From the NCBI RefSeq assembly GCF_013085345.1, contig NZ_JABFAJ010000024.1, positions 434,001 to 498,000 on the forward strand: a stretch of 64,000 bases of DNA, written 5' to 3'. The stretch comes from Isoptericola sediminis (GTDB lineage Bacteria; Actinomycetota; Actinomycetes; Actinomycetales; Cellulomonadaceae). Below, piece by piece: positions 29,603 through 37,733 of the stretch. The translations under genes were made by a program, and so were the position numbers. The stretch's first letter is position 1. Each line of letters starts with the position of its first letter. The notes beneath the pieces are model-generated. The model ran no database searches, was not told the DNA's origin, and saw only the letters and a list, made by a program, of their open reading frames with translations.

Positions 29603-31201
29603 GTGCCCACCCCTGCTCCGTCCCCTGCCGTCGTCCTGCGCGACCTCACCTTCACCTGGCCCGACGGCGCGATCGCCCTCGACGCCCTCACCGGCACCTT
29701 CCCGACCGGCCGCACCGGCCTGGTCGGTGACAACGGCACCGGCAAGTCCACCTTGCTGCGGCTGATCGCCGGCGATCTCGCCCCGACCTCCGGGACCGTG
29801 TCCGTGGCCGGCACCGCCGGCTACGTGCCGCAGCGTCTCACCCTCGACACCGACGCGACCGTCGCGGACCTCCTCGGCCTCCGGTCCGCCCTCGACGCCG
29901 TGCGGGCGATCGCCGACGGCGACGTGCGCCCGGAGCTGTTCGACGCCGTGGGGGACGACTGGGACGTCGAGGAGCGTGCCGTGGCGGCGCTCGCGGCCGC
30001 GGGGCTGCCGCACACCGCCGGCGTGCTGGACCTCGCCGTCGGCACCCTGTCCGGCGGCGAGGCCGTGCTCACCGCCGTCATCGGCCTGCGGCTGCGCCGT
30101 CCCGACGTGGCGCTGCTCGACGAACCCACGAACAACCTCGACGGGGACGCCCGGGAGCGCCTCGCCGAGCTCGTGCGCACGTGGCGCGGCGCTCTGGTCG
30201 TCGTGTCCCATGACCGGGACCTCCTCGAGCTCACCGACGCCACCGCCGAGCTGCGCGCCGGGTCGCTGACGACCTTCGGCGGACCGTACAGCGCCTACGA
30301 GCAGCACCTCGCCGTGCAGCAGGAGGCCGCGCTGCGGTCGGTGCGCGACGCCGAGCAGACCTGGCGCCGTGAACGCCGCGAACGGATCAAGATCGCCGAT
30401 CGGGTCGCGCACTCCCAGCGTCAGGGGCGCAAGGACGCGGCCGACGCGAAGTTCGTCAAGGCGGCGATCAACGACCGACGCAACAGCGCGGAGAAGTCGC
30501 AGGGCGCCCGGCGCGGGGCCGCCGCGGCCGCGGAGAGCACGGCGCGCGCCGCCGTGGAGACCGCCCGGGGCGCGGTCCGTGACGACGACCGCATCACCAT
30601 CGACCTGCCGGACCCGGAGGTCCCGGCGTCCCGGCGGATCGCGGTGCTCGGGTCGTCCGACGGCCGGGACGTCGTCGTCGCCGGGCCGCAGCGTGTCGCC
30701 CTGTCCGGGCCGAACGGGGTGGGCAAGACGACGCTGCTGCGGCGGCTGCTCGCCGGTCCGTCCCCGGCCGGTGAGCTCTGCACGGACCGGGTCGGGTACC
30801 TGCCGCAGCGCCTGGACGGTCTGGACCCGCGCGCCACCGTCCTGGAGGCCGTCCGCGCCGGTGCTCCCGGCGTCGCCCCGGGCGAGCTGCGCGCCCGGCT
30901 GGCCCGGTTCCTCGTGCGCGGCGCCCAGGTCGAGCGCCCGGTGGCCACGCTGTCCGGCGGAGAGCTGTTCCGGGTGCACCTGGCCCGGCTGCTGCTCGCG
31001 GAACCGCCCGCGCAGCTGCTCGTGCTGGACGAGCCGACGAACAACCTGGACCTGGCCAGCGTCGACCGCGTCGTCGAGGCCCTGTCGTCGTACCGGGGCG
31101 CGCTGCTGGTGGTGAGCCACGACCGGTCGTTCGTGGACCGGCTCGGCGTCGACACCCGGCTGCTGCTCAGGTCCGACGGCCGCCTGACGGAGGCCTCCTG
31201 A
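29603..31201 (+). CDS. ABC-F family ATPase
   Basis: The 532-residue protein has two ATPase domains and no membrane segment, the ABC-F layout. Domain 1 has 'VGDNGTGKSTLL', 'LSGGEAVL' and 'VALLDEPTNNLD'; domain 2 (from about residue 340) has 'LSGPNGVGKTTLL', 'LSGGELFRV' and 'LLVLDEPTNNLD'. A charged linker of about 80 residues ('RRERRERIKIADRVAHSQRQ' onward) lies between. ABC-F proteins act on the ribosome, some freeing it of antibiotics and others acting as translation factors. GTG 29603 is chosen because GGGAG lies five bases upstream. Whether this one gives resistance is not known. Confidence 0.9.
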   Translation: MPTPAPSPAVVLRDLTFTWPDGAIALDALTGTFPTGRTGLVGDNGTGKSTLLRLIAGDLAPTSGTVSVAGTAGYVPQRLTLDTDATVADLLGLRSALDAVRAIADGDVRPELFDAVGDDWDVEERAVAALAAAGLPHTAGVLDLAVGTLSGGEAVLTAVIGLRLRRPDVALLDEPTNNLDGDARERLAELVRTWRGALVVVSHDRDLLELTDATAELRAGSLTTFGGPYSAYEQHLAVQQEAALRSVRDAEQTWRRERRERIKIADRVAHSQRQGRKDAADAKFVKAAINDRRNSAEKSQGARRGAAAAAESTARAAVETARGAVRDDDRITIDLPDPEVPASRRIAVLGSSDGRDVVVAGPQRVALSGPNGVGKTTLLRRLLAGPSPAGELCTDRVGYLPQRLDGLDPRATVLEAVRAGAPGVAPGELRARLARFLVRGAQVERPVATLSGGELFRVHLARLLLAEPPAQLLVLDEPTNNLDLASVDRVVEALSSYRGALLVVSHDRSFVDRLGVDTRLLLRSDGRLTEAS

Positions 31202-31236
31202 GCGCAGGAGGCGCGGGGCAGGGTGTCCGGCGTGGG

Positions 31237-31248
31237 TACGGTGTGTGC
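31237..31248 (+). promoter_or_regulatory. Predicted leaderless promoter of the M20 peptidase gene
   Basis: -10 box TACGGT (31237-31242), six bases, then GTG 31249. Confidence 0.45.
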
Positions 31249-32592
31249 GTGAACGCACCCGGGAACGACCAGCACCAGCCCACCGCCGCCGACGAGGTCG
31301 TCGGGATCTGCCAGGACCTGCTGCGGATCGACACCTCCAACTACGGCGAGAACCAGGGACCCGGCGAGCGCAAGGCCGCCGAGCACGTGGCCGGGCTGCT
31401 CGCCGACGTCGGGCTCGAGCCGCAGATCTACGAGTCCCGGCCGGGCCGCGCCTCGGTCGTGGCACGGTTCGAGGGCAGCGACCCGACGCGGGACGCGCTG
31501 GTCCTGCACGGGCACACCGACGTCGTGCCCGCGCAGGCGTCGGACTGGTCGGTCGACCCGTTCGCCGGCGAGGAGATCGACGGGCTGCTGTGGGGGCGCG
31601 GCGCCGTCGACATGAAGGACATGGACGCGATGATCCTGGCGGTCGTGCGCCAGATGGTCCGCGAGGGCCGTCGCCCGGCACGGGACGTCGTGATCGGCAT
31701 GTTCGCCGACGAGGAGGCCGGCGGCGTGCTCGGCGCCCGCTGGCTGGTGGACCACCACCCCGAGCTCTTCGAGGGGGCCACCGAGGCCGTCAGCGAGGTC
31801 GGCGGGTTCTCGGTGGACGTCGGCGGCCGGCGCGCCTACCTGGTCCAGACCGCCGAGAAGGGTCTCGCCTGGCTGCGCCTGGTGGCCGACGGCCGGGCCG
31901 GCCACGGGTCCCAGGTCAACCACGAGAACGCCGTCACCGAGCTGGCGGCCGCGGTGGCCCGCATCGGCAAGCACGCCTGGCCGTACACGCTGACCCCCAC
32001 GGTGGAGCGGCTGCTGCGCGGCGTGTCGGACCTGACCGGTCTCCCGTTCGACCCGGAGGGCGGCGCCGACCGGGAGCAGGTGGACGCCCTGGTGGCCGCC
32101 CTCGGGCCCGCCGCGAAGTTCGTCGGGGCCACCGTGCGGCACACGACCAACCCGACCCAGCTCGACGCCGGGTACAAGGCGAACGTCATCCCCGGGTCCG
32201 CCACCGCGGCGCTGGACATGCGCACGGTGCCCGGCCACGACGCCGAGGCCTGGGACGTGCTGCGCGAGCTCGCCGGCCCGCAGGTGCGCGTCGAGACCAT
32301 CCACGCCGACCGCTCCCTGGAGGTGCCCTTCAGCGGGGGGCTGGTGGACGCGATGGTGGACGCGCTGCACGCCGAGGACCCGGGCGCCGCCGTCCTGCCC
32401 TACACGCTGTCCGGCGGCACGGACAACAAGTCGCTGGCCCGCCTCGGCATCACCGGCTACGGCTTCGCGCCGCTGCGGCTGCCCGCCGAGCTCGACTTCG
32501 CCGGCATGTTCCACGGCGTCGACGAGCGTGTCCCGGTCGACGCCCTGAAGTTCGGCACGCGCGTCCTGGACCGGATGCTGTCGACCTGCTGA
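31249..32592 (+). CDS. M20/M25/M40 family zinc metallopeptidase
   Basis: The 447-residue cytoplasmic enzyme has the M20 metal-site order: 'LVLHGHTDVVPA' near residues 84-95, 'GRGAVDMKDMDAM' near 118-130, 'GMFADEEAGG' near 150-159 with the catalytic glutamate, and a C-terminal 'YTLSGGTDNKSLARLG' near 384-399 before the last histidine 'MFHGVDERVP'. Members are dipeptidases, carboxypeptidases or deacylases. GTG 31249 is preferred over GTG 31243 because of the leaderless signal. It ends six bases from a convergent NUDIX gene. Confidence 0.93.
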   Translation: MNAPGNDQHQPTAADEVVGICQDLLRIDTSNYGENQGPGERKAAEHVAGLLADVGLEPQIYESRPGRASVVARFEGSDPTRDALVLHGHTDVVPAQASDWSVDPFAGEEIDGLLWGRGAVDMKDMDAMILAVVRQMVREGRRPARDVVIGMFADEEAGGVLGARWLVDHHPELFEGATEAVSEVGGFSVDVGGRRAYLVQTAEKGLAWLRLVADGRAGHGSQVNHENAVTELAAAVARIGKHAWPYTLTPTVERLLRGVSDLTGLPFDPEGGADREQVDALVAALGPAAKFVGATVRHTTNPTQLDAGYKANVIPGSATAALDMRTVPGHDAEAWDVLRELAGPQVRVETIHADRSLEVPFSGGLVDAMVDALHAEDPGAAVLPYTLSGGTDNKSLARLGITGYGFAPLRLPAELDFAGMFHGVDERVPVDALKFGTRVLDRMLSTC

Positions 32593-32598
32593 GCGCCC

Positions 32599-33093
32599 TC
32601 AGGTCGCGACGTCCGGGTCGTCCAGCGCCCGTTCGAGCCGGTCGACCAGGTCGGCCTGGCCGCGCACGACCACCCGGCGCGCCTCGTCGGGGCTGAACCA
32701 GGCGACCCGGTCGATCTCGGGGACCTCGACGTGCCGGCCCGACCGGGGCGGCCACTCGATCCGGACGGTGTTGCTGCGCACCGCCTCCGGGTCGGGGCCG
32801 GGCGGCGGCCAGCGTCGGGCCCACGCCCGGACCCGTTTGCCGGAGCGCTGACGCACCTCGCCGAGGTCGAGGTCCGGCACGGTCTCCGTGGGAAGGGGCA
32901 CGCCCAGCTCCTCGGCGGCCTCCCGGACGGCGGCGGTGTGGGCGTCCTCGTCCGCACCGACCTCACCCTTGAGGATCGTCCAGGCGCCCACCTCGCGGCG
33001 AGCCCAGAACGGGCCGCCCATGTGCGCCAGGAGCACCGCGAGCCGGCCGTCGGTGCGACGGTGGAAGAGCAGCCCGGCGCTCGTGACCGGCAC
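32599..33093 (-). CDS. NUDIX hydrolase
   Basis: The 164-residue protein contains a perfect NUDIX box G-x5-E-x7-REUxEExG between about residues 37 and 58, with 'REAAEELG' at its end, and the family features 'LLAHMGGPFWARREVGAWTI' before it and 'EWPPRSGRHVEVPEIDRVAW' near 116-135. This subfamily is widespread and uncharacterised; NUDIX enzymes cleave nucleoside diphosphates linked to another group. GTG 33093 starts four bases after the fructosamine kinase stop, so the two genes are co-transcribed. Confidence 0.88.
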   Translation of the reverse strand: MPVTSAGLLFHRRTDGRLAVLLAHMGGPFWARREVGAWTILKGEVGADEDAHTAAVREAAEELGVPLPTETVPDLDLGEVRQRSGKRVRAWARRWPPPGPDPEAVRSNTVRIEWPPRSGRHVEVPEIDRVAWFSPDEARRVVVRGQADLVDRLERALDDPDVAT

Positions 33094-33097
33094 GGTG

Positions 33098-33874
33098 TCA
33101 CCCGCCCAGCGCGGCCATCGACCGCCTGGTCCCGTCGACGTACCCGCCGCCGAACAGCACCGCGTGCACCGCCAGGGGGTAGAGCTGGTGCAGCGCGACG
33201 CGGTCCTCCCACCCGGCGGCCAGCGGGTGCACGGCGTCGTAGCCGACGAGGATCTCGTCCAGGTGCGGCGCACCGAAGAGAGCGAGCATGGCCAGGTCCG
33301 TCTCCCGGTGGCCGCCGTGGGCGGCGGGATCGATGAGCGCCGCCTCGGTGCCGCCGTCGTCGTCGGCGGTCCACATCAGGTTGCCCGACCACAGGTCGCC
33401 GTGCAGCCGCGCCGGGGAGTCCGGCGGACCGGCGAGGTCGGGCAGCACCCGGCACACCGCCTCCATCGCCTCGGCGTCGCGGCGACCGAGCACCCCGCGC
33501 TCGAGCCCCTGGGCGACGATCGGTCGAAGCCGCGCCTCGGCGTAGAACGTCGGCCAGTCCTCGAACGCGCCGGCGGGCATGGCGAGCGGGTCGTCCAGCG
33601 GCCCGAACCATCCCTGTTCGGCGTGCGGGGGCAGGGCGCCGAAGGCGGGGGCTCCGGCGTCGTGCAGCGTCGCCAGCCGGCCGCCGAACGCGCGGGCGGC
33701 CGCCGCGGTCGGCGGGGCCGCGTCGAGACGTTCGAGGTCGAGGTGCCCCGGACCGGTCTCCAGCACCCGGGCCACCCGGGGCCCGCCGTCGACCGTGAGC
33801 CAGCGCAGCCCCGCCGCCTCGGTGTCGAAGAACCCGGCCGGCGCGCCGGCGCGGGACTTGCGGAAGGTCTCCAT
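33098..33874 (-). CDS. Fructosamine kinase family protein
   Basis: The 258-residue kinase has the aminoglycoside-phosphotransferase-like fold of fructosamine kinases. The catalytic segment 'ARLHGDLWSGNLMWT' is near residues 170-184 and the metal-binding 'ALIDPAAHGGHRETDLAML' near 193-211. These enzymes phosphorylate glycated amines, which then fall apart, repairing sugar damage. ATG 33874 lies two bases before the end of the DUF5703 gene's stop region, giving an operon DUF5703-kinase-NUDIX. The start is shorter than the longest frame because 'METFRKSRAGAPAGFF' is the family N-terminus. Confidence 0.9.
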   Translation of the reverse strand: METFRKSRAGAPAGFFDTEAAGLRWLTVDGGPRVARVLETGPGHLDLERLDAAPPTAAAARAFGGRLATLHDAGAPAFGALPPHAEQGWFGPLDDPLAMPAGAFEDWPTFYAEARLRPIVAQGLERGVLGRRDAEAMEAVCRVLPDLAGPPDSPARLHGDLWSGNLMWTADDDGGTEAALIDPAAHGGHRETDLAMLALFGAPHLDEILVGYDAVHPLAAGWEDRVALHQLYPLAVHAVLFGGGYVDGTRRSMAALGG

Positions 33875-33875
33875 C

Positions 33876-34082
33876 TCAGAGCGTCGAGGTCGCCTTGATG
33901 ATCTTGCGGCGCAGCCACACCCGCCGCTCTCCACCCAGGTAGAGGCGGGTGCGGGCGAGCTCCCACCGCCCGTACTCGGCCTCCTCGGTGAGTCGCTTGC
34001 GGGCGTCCGGCACCGAGGTGCCGCGGTCGATCGTGACCACCCGGTACTCGTACTGCCCGTGCGTGCGCCAGCTCGATGCCAT
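33876..34082 (-). CDS. DUF5703 family small protein
   Basis: This 68-residue basic protein contains 'YEYRVVTIDRGTSVPDARKR', 'AEYGRWELARTRLYLGG' and 'RRVWLRRKIIK', which match the actinobacterial DUF5703 family. Function is unknown. GGGAGG lies six bases before the ATG at 34082. It heads the operon with fructosamine kinase and NUDIX genes, separated from the kinase by one base. Confidence 0.85.
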   Translation of the reverse strand: MASSWRTHGQYEYRVVTIDRGTSVPDARKRLTEEAEYGRWELARTRLYLGGERRVWLRRKIIKATSTL

Positions 34083-34143
34083 CCGTCGCCTCCCGATCAG
34101 GCCGTGCGTCGTTTTCGTGTGCCCATTCTGCCGCTCTTGGCGC

Positions 34144-34155
34144 TACGGTCGGAGC
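34144..34155 (+). promoter_or_regulatory. Predicted leaderless promoter of the small acidic protein
   Basis: -10 box TACGGT (34144-34149), six bases, then ATG 34156. Confidence 0.5.
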
Positions 34156-34416
34156 ATGACCGCTGACCCGCGTGCCGCGCTGGACCGTTTCGTCGCCGCC
34201 CTCGAGGGGCACTTCCACGCGGTGTCCTCCCGCCGGGGGGACGAGGACCCCGCCGTCGACGACGCCTACGAGGTGCTCGCCGACGCGTTCGAGGTGTACG
34301 AGGACGCGCTGGCGCAGGCCTACAGCGAGGTGACGCCGTTCTACCTCGACGACGATGACGATGACGACGAGGACGAGGACTACGACGAGGACGACGACGA
34401 GGCCAGTGCCCGCTGA
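34156..34416 (+). CDS. Small highly acidic protein, function unknown
   Basis: The 86-residue product has a helical first part ('AALDRFVAALEGHFHAVSSR', 'AYEVLADAFEVYEDALAQAY') and a tail that is almost only Asp and Glu (about residues 65-82). Similar small genes in actinobacteria are sometimes labelled 'primosomal protein' without evidence. The acidic tail could mimic DNA or bind a basic partner (inference). It stands alone between a divergent operon and a convergent aldo/keto reductase gene. Confidence 0.7.
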   Translation: MTADPRAALDRFVAALEGHFHAVSSRRGDEDPAVDDAYEVLADAFEVYEDALAQAYSEVTPFYLDDDDDDDEDEDYDEDDDEASAR

Positions 34417-34425
34417 GGCGGGCCG

Positions 34426-35397
34426 CTACCAGCGCTCGGGATAGCCCAGGGACAGTCCGGAGACGTCGTCGAGGGCCCCGTGCACCTCGGCCGGCAGGTC
34501 GAGGTCCACCGCCCCCGTCGCCCCGCGCAGGTGGACCGGGGTCCGCGCCCCCACGATGGCGGACGCCACCTGGGGGCGGGCGAGCAGCCAGGCCAGGGCC
34601 ACCTCCAGGGGGGCGCGGCCCAGACCGTCCGCGGCCGTCGCGACGGCCTCGACGACGGACGCCGCGCCCGCGTCCTCGACGTACGGCTCGACGAAGCCGG
34701 CCAGCCGGTTCGAGGCACCCCGTGAGTCCGCCGGGACGCTGCGCCGGTACTTGCCGGTCAGCACGCCGCGGCCGAGCGGCGACCAGGCGAGCAGCCCGAG
34801 ACCCAGGGCGGCGGCCGCCGGCCCGACCTCTCGTTCCAGCCCGCGCTGCAGCAGCGAGTACTCCAGCTCCAGGGCCGCGAGCCCGATGCCGTCGGTCGAC
34901 TCCAGCAGCGTCGCGGCCCGCGCCGAGGCCCAGGCCGGGAAGTTCGAGAGCCCGACGTAGCGTGCCCGGCCGGACGTCACGGCCAGCCGCAGGGCCGAGA
35001 CCGTCTCCTCCAGCGGCGTGACGGGGTCGGGGCACGCGACCAGGAACAGGTCGACGTGGTCGGTGCCCAGCCGCTGCAGGGAGGCGTCCAGCTCGCCCAG
35101 CAGCCCCCCGCGCGACGCGTCGCGACGCGTGCCCTCGGGACCGTGGCGCACCCCGGCCTTCGTCGCGATCACCAGCTCCTCGCGTGCGACGGGGCCGTCC
35201 AGCAGGTCGCCGAGCATCTGCTCGGCGTCCCCGTCGCCGTACGCGGCCGCGGTGTCGACGAGCGACCCGCCCGCGTCCAGGAACGCCCGCAGGATCTGTG
35301 CGGCGTCGTCCGCGTCCGTGTCGCGACCCCACGACATGGTGCCGAGTCCCAGCGCCGAGACGTGCAGCCCCGAGCCTCCCACCTGGCGTCTTTCCAT
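34426..35397 (-). CDS. Aldo/keto reductase
   Basis: The 323-residue TIM-barrel oxidoreductase starts 'ERRQVGGSGLHVSALGLGTM' and has the AKR catalytic set: Asp in 'LVDTAAAYGDGDAEQMLG' near residues 45-62, Tyr in 'AAYG', Lys in 'VIATKAG' near 76, and 'YVGLSNF' near 141. The usual catalytic histidine position reads 'LFLVACPDPVTP', with Cys where many AKRs have H or Q, so activity may differ from standard members. ATG 35397 lies seven bases after a TAGGGT -10 box (35405-35410), another leaderless arrangement. Confidence 0.88.
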   Translation of the reverse strand: MERRQVGGSGLHVSALGLGTMSWGRDTDADDAAQILRAFLDAGGSLVDTAAAYGDGDAEQMLGDLLDGPVAREELVIATKAGVRHGPEGTRRDASRGGLLGELDASLQRLGTDHVDLFLVACPDPVTPLEETVSALRLAVTSGRARYVGLSNFPAWASARAATLLESTDGIGLAALELEYSLLQRGLEREVGPAAAALGLGLLAWSPLGRGVLTGKYRRSVPADSRGASNRLAGFVEPYVEDAGAASVVEAVATAADGLGRAPLEVALAWLLARPQVASAIVGARTPVHLRGATGAVDLDLPAEVHGALDDVSGLSLGYPERW

Positions 35398-35501
35398 GGC
35401 CGTGACCCTACCGGCGGGGCGCGACCGCGCCCCGGAACCTCGCCGGAGGCCGGGACGGCACGTGCCGGAGCCCACCTGCGGGAACGGTAGTGTGGCCGCT
35501 C

Positions 35502-36377
35502 GTGAGTGCGTGGGAAGCGATCATCCTCGGTCTGGTCCAGGGTTTCACCGAGTTCCTGCCGGTCTCCTCCAGCGCACAGCTGAGGATCGTCGGTGAGCTG
35601 ATCGGTGGTGCCGACCCGGGCGCCCTGTTCACGGCCGTGACCCAGATCGGCACCGAGGTGGCGGTCCTGCTGTACTACCGCCGCGCGATCCGGGACATCT
35701 GCGTGGGGTGGTGGACCTCGCTGCGCGGCGACCACGGCACCACGTGGCGCGACCGGTTCGGCGCGCACGACGCCGACGCCCGCATGGCCTGGTACATCGC
35801 CCTCGGCTCGCTGCCGATCGTCGTGCTGGGCGTGCTCTTCGACGAGGCGATCGAGACCACGCTGCGCAACCTGTGGATCACCGTGGCGACGCTGGTGGTC
35901 TTCGGCGTCCTGCTCGACCTGGCCGACCGCTACGGGCGGCGCACCCGCGTCGTGGAGGACCTGACCCCGAAGCGGGCGATCGGGTACGGGCTCGCCCAGG
36001 CGCTGGCGCTCATCCCCGGCGTGTCGCGGTCCGGCGGCACCATCACGGCCGGGCTCGCGATGGGCTTCACCCGTCGCGCCGCGGCCGACTACTCGTTCCT
36101 CCTGGCGATCCCGGCCGTGCTGGGCTCGGGCTTCTACCAGCTGGCCAAGGCCGCCGGGGGAGACCCGGCGCCCGGGTCGGCGGGGTGGGGCGCGACCCTG
36201 ATCGCGACCCTCGTAGCCTTCGCCCTCGGCTACGTCGTGCTGATCGGCTTCCTCAAGATCGTCTCGACGTACTCCTACAAGCCGTTCGTCTACTACCGCT
36301 ACGGCCTGGCGGTGCTGGTCGTCGTGCTGATTCTCACGGGCGTCCTGGAGGCCGACCCCGCCGTGACCACCGGCTGA
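35502..36377 (+). CDS. uppP: Undecaprenyl-diphosphatase
   Basis: UppP (BacA) recycles undecaprenyl diphosphate for peptidoglycan synthesis and confers bacitracin tolerance. The 291-residue membrane protein carries both hallmark segments: 'GLVQGFTEFLPVSSSAQL' near residues 10-27 (with catalytic Glu) and 'LIPGVSRSGGTITAGLAMG' near 168-186. About eight hydrophobic helices are seen. GTG 35502 starts the family N-terminus; TAGTGT (35488-35493) lies eight bases before it. It is next to mshC, a common actinobacterial pairing. Confidence 0.95.
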   Translation: MSAWEAIILGLVQGFTEFLPVSSSAQLRIVGELIGGADPGALFTAVTQIGTEVAVLLYYRRAIRDICVGWWTSLRGDHGTTWRDRFGAHDADARMAWYIALGSLPIVVLGVLFDEAIETTLRNLWITVATLVVFGVLLDLADRYGRRTRVVEDLTPKRAIGYGLAQALALIPGVSRSGGTITAGLAMGFTRRAAADYSFLLAIPAVLGSGFYQLAKAAGGDPAPGSAGWGATLIATLVAFALGYVVLIGFLKIVSTYSYKPFVYYRYGLAVLVVVLILTGVLEADPAVTTG

Positions 36378-36383
36378 CGCCGG

Positions 36384-36395
36384 TACCCTGGGGCC
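36384..36395 (+). promoter_or_regulatory. Predicted leaderless promoter of mshC
   Basis: -10 box TACCCT (36384-36389), six bases, then GTG 36396, seven bases after the uppP stop. Confidence 0.45.
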
Positions 36396-37685
36396 GTGCG
36401 ATCCTGGCCCACCCCTCAGATCCCCGAGCTGCCCGCGCCCGCGGACGGCCGCCGTCCCGTCGTGCGCATCCACGACACGACGACCGGACGTCTCGTCGAG
36501 GCGGCCCCCGGGCCGACGGCACGCAGCTACGTGTGCGGGATCACGCCGTACGACGCGACCCACCTCGGGCACGCCGCGACCTACGTCGCGTTCGACCTGC
36601 TGCACCGGGCCTGGATCGACGCCGGCAAGGACGTGACGTACAGCTCCAACGTCACCGACGTCGACGACCCGCTGCTGGAACGGGCCGCGGCCACCGGGGT
36701 GGACTGGCACGAGCTCGCGGCCGAGCAGGTGGCGCTCTTCCGCGAGGACATGACGGCGCTCGGCGTCATCCCGCCCGACCCGTGGACCGGTGTCGCCGAG
36801 TACGTGGGACCGATCGCCGAGGCCGTCGCGCGGATGCTCGAGGAGGGGAGCGCCTACCGGGTCCCCGTCGAGCCCGGGGCGGGCGGCGACGACCCCTGCC
36901 TGGGGGACGTGTACGCCGACCTGACCGCCGACCCCGACTTCGGTGCCGTCTCCGGGTTCGACCAGGCGACGATGGCCGAGCTGTTCGCCGAGCGGGGCGG
37001 CGACCCCGACCGCGACGGCAAGAAGAACCCGCTCGACCCGCTGCTGTGGCGCCGTGAGCGGCCGGGCGAGCCCACCTGGGACGGCGGCGTCCTGGGCACC
37101 GGGCGCCCCGGGTGGCACGTCGAGTGCACGGTCATCGCCCGCGACGGGATCGGGCTGCCCTTCGACGTCCAGGGCGGCGGCTCGGACCTGGTCTTCCCGC
37201 ACCACGAGATGTCGGTCTCGCACGGGCGCATGCTCGCCGGCCCGTCCTCCGCCCCCGGCGCGCACGCCCACGCCGGACTCATCGCCTACGAGGGCCACAA
37301 GATGAGCAAGTCGCGGGGCAACCTCGTGCTGGTCTCGGCCCTGCGCCGCGACGGCGTCGACCCGATGGCGGTGCGGCTGGGCATCCTGTCGCAGCACTAC
37401 CGCACCGAGTGGGAGTGGACGCACGACCTGCTCACGACCGCGCAGGCCCGCCTGGAGAGGTGGCGGGAGGCCGTCTCGGGCAACGGCGGGCCGGCCTGGG
37501 AGGCCACTCTGGCCGAGATGCGGGCCGCTCTCGCCGACGACCTGGACGCGCCGCGTGCCCTCGCGGCCGTCGACGCGTGGGCCGACGAGGCGCTCGCGCC
37601 GGGGCGGGACACCTCCGCGGACACCGAGGGTGCTCCCGGCGTGGTGGCCCGCGCCGTCAACGCGCTGCTCGGCCTCCGGCTGTGA
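36396..37685 (+). CDS. mshC: Cysteine:1-D-myo-inosityl 2-amino-2-deoxy-D-glucopyranoside ligase
   Basis: MshC joins cysteine to GlcN-inositol in mycothiol synthesis. It resembles cysteinyl-tRNA synthetase: 'YVCGITPYDATHLGHA' near residues 46-61 holds a zinc Cys and the HIGH-like motif, 'WHVECTVIARD' near 238-248 another zinc Cys, and 'HKMSKSRGN' near 303-311 the KMSKS loop. The 429-residue length fits MshC and is shorter than CysS because the anticodon-binding domain is missing. Mycothiol is found only in actinobacteria, which supports the taxonomic reading. Confidence 0.94.
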   Translation: MRSWPTPQIPELPAPADGRRPVVRIHDTTTGRLVEAAPGPTARSYVCGITPYDATHLGHAATYVAFDLLHRAWIDAGKDVTYSSNVTDVDDPLLERAAATGVDWHELAAEQVALFREDMTALGVIPPDPWTGVAEYVGPIAEAVARMLEEGSAYRVPVEPGAGGDDPCLGDVYADLTADPDFGAVSGFDQATMAELFAERGGDPDRDGKKNPLDPLLWRRERPGEPTWDGGVLGTGRPGWHVECTVIARDGIGLPFDVQGGGSDLVFPHHEMSVSHGRMLAGPSSAPGAHAHAGLIAYEGHKMSKSRGNLVLVSALRRDGVDPMAVRLGILSQHYRTEWEWTHDLLTTAQARLERWREAVSGNGGPAWEATLAEMRAALADDLDAPRALAAVDAWADEALAPGRDTSADTEGAPGVVARAVNALLGLRL

Positions 37686-37733
37686 CGCCCCGGCCGGCAC
37701 GGCGCCGGCCGGGCCCGCCGTGGGCGGGGCGTC
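37684..37733. terminator. Bidirectional hairpin cluster between mshC and the PAC2 gene
   Basis: An inner 10-bp perfect stem (37689-37698 with 37704-37713, 5-base loop) and a second small hairpin (37714-37728) are enclosed by GACGCCCC/GGGGCGTC (37684-37691 with 37726-37733). It spans the gap between the convergent genes and overlaps both stop codons. Confidence 0.75.

Noticed and set aside
18489-35397. The variable region as a genomic island or prophage
   Set aside because: No integrase, transposase, attachment repeats or composition change is visible. The tRNA-Leu has its own terminator and no duplicated 3' end nearby.
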